Of a stretch of DNA of 64,000 bases, positions 63,345-64,000 are shown in pieces. How positions within the stretch are numbered: the first letter of the stretch is position 1; every line of letters begins with the position of its first letter. A program made the position numbers and the translations under genes. This stretch comes from Singulisphaera sp. GP187 (lineage in GTDB: Bacteria; Planctomycetota; Phycisphaerae; Phycisphaerales; SM1A02): assembly GCA_945871915.1 (NCBI GenBank), contig CAMBXO010000001.1:186001-250000 (forward strand). The letters are read 5' to 3'. The notes beneath the pieces were generated by a model, which saw only the letters and a program-made list of their open reading frames with translations, did not search any database and had not been told where the DNA came from.

Positions 63345-64000
63345 AAAAGTCTGCTCCGCCAAATCAATGGCTCGTCCAAGCGCGGCCGCTTTGTGCATGG
63401 TCTCATTGAATTCTGCGGCGGGATCACTGTCCATCACAATGCCAGCCCCTGCCTGCAAATGCACCTGCCACGGCGCGACCGCCGACGCGCCAGTTGGAAT
63501 CACCATCGTTCGCAACGCAATGGCCATGTCCATGTCGCCAGAAAAACCTGCCACACCAAGAGCGCCCGCATACGGTCCGCGTCGAAGCGGCTCCAGTTGA
63601 TCGATCAATTGAATGGCCCGAATTTTGGGCGCACCGGAAACTGTTCCCACTGGAAGCGTGGCCTGTAACGCATCCCATGCGTCCATGCCCTTGCGAAGTG
63701 TTCCGGTGATCGTGCTGGAAAGGTGCATCACATGGCTATACCGCTCGACATCCATGCATCGCTCCACCGAAATGGACCCGGGTTCGCACACCCTTCCCAA
63801 ATCGTTTCGACCAAGGTCGACCAGCATTGAATGCTCCGCCCGCTCCTTGGGATCAGCCCTGAGGTCTTTCTCCAGCACAGCATCCTGCTCCGGCGTGCTG
63901 CCGCGTGGCCGAGTTCCAGCAAGCGGTCGATTGGTGACGGTACGACCTCGCACACGGCACGCAATCTCCGGGCTGCTCGCCACCAGAATGCAATCGCGTG
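63330..64000 (-). CDS. anthranilate synthase component I / aminodeoxychorismate synthase (partial)
   Basis: The C-terminal ~223 residues of a chorismate-binding enzyme; the gene runs off the right edge. [69 protein letters not shown] and [16 protein letters not shown] are typical for TrpE and PabB; which one cannot be decided from this part. The last residues FAVGG and the TGA stop at 63332-63330 are encoded by the adjoining CRISPR repeat (GCT GTG GGG GGC TGA), apart from F. So the array is fused to this gene's 3' end. Confidence 0.9.
   Translation of the reverse strand, partial: RDCILVASSPEIACRVRGRTVTNRPLAGTRPRGSTPEQDAVLEKDLRADPKERAEHSMLVDLGRNDLGRVCEPGSISVERCMDVERYSHVMHLSSTITGTLRKGMDAWDALQATLPVGTVSGAPKIRAIQLIDQLEPLRRGPYAGALGVAGFSGDMDMAIALRTMVIPTGASAVAPWQVHLQAGAGIVMDSDPAAEFNETMHKAAALGRAIDLAEQTFAVGG

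Noticed and set aside
63330-64000. trpE/pabB as a pseudogene cut by the array
   Set aside because: The conserved C-terminal motifs are complete up to the last helix; only the final four residues come from the repeat.

Overview
The window is 64 kb of dense, moderately GC-rich bacterial chromosome. It has almost no mobile DNA. Flagellar export genes together with LptE-like and BamD-like outer-membrane genes imply a didermic, motile cell. The WXG100/FtsK locus, type III glutamine synthetase, and layout and style of the proteins fit a planctomycete, probably of the Phycisphaerae. That placement is inference, because no rRNA is present to confirm it.

Left part (1-24.6 kb): tRNA-Val, a small exported protein, gltX, a phosphodiesterase and corA. 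Then come type III glutamine synthetase, trigger factor, clpX with a GAF-type sulfoxide reductase, and rpmB. The core operon dnaG-rpoD follows, then tRNA-Leu and a cysteine desulfurase. A four-gene minus-strand operon follows (WXG100 protein, coiled-coil protein, second WXG100-like protein, large FtsK/EssC-like ATPase); it looks like a minimal type VII-like secretion system. An aldehyde dehydrogenase and recA close this part.

Middle part (24.9-40.8 kb): a UDP-glucuronate decarboxylase and AnmK kinase, then a complete phosphate module (phoB-phoR-pstS-pstC-pstA-pstB-phoU) with a Pho-box-like direct repeat before pstS. After it come rpmH, shikimate kinase overlapping rnc tail to tail, a PilZ protein, ilvC-uppP, an ALDH7-type dehydrogenase and a lone CoA-transferase subunit B.

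Right part (40.8-58.5 kb): a minus-strand flagellar export operon fliO-P-Q-R-flhB-flhA-flhF, then fliA. FlhB lacks its C-terminal switch domain and FlhF has lost the P-loop lysine. BamD-like, LptE-like and FtsH genes follow on the plus strand. The pyruvate dehydrogenase genes pdhA-pdhB-pdhC, an S41/PDZ protease and a membrane protein follow.

Right end (58.5-63.3 kb): a complete compact type II-C CRISPR-Cas system. A divergent tracrRNA with its own promoter and terminator is followed by cas9 (1052 aa, all nuclease residues present), cas1 and cas2, and a tiny array of three identical 36-bp repeats and two 30-bp spacers. The repeat next to the chromosomal trpE/pabB gene supplies that gene's last four codons and its stop. 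The repeats end in CTACACT, whose TACACT hexamer is also the apparent -10 box of several other promoters in the window, so crRNAs may be transcribed from inside the repeats.
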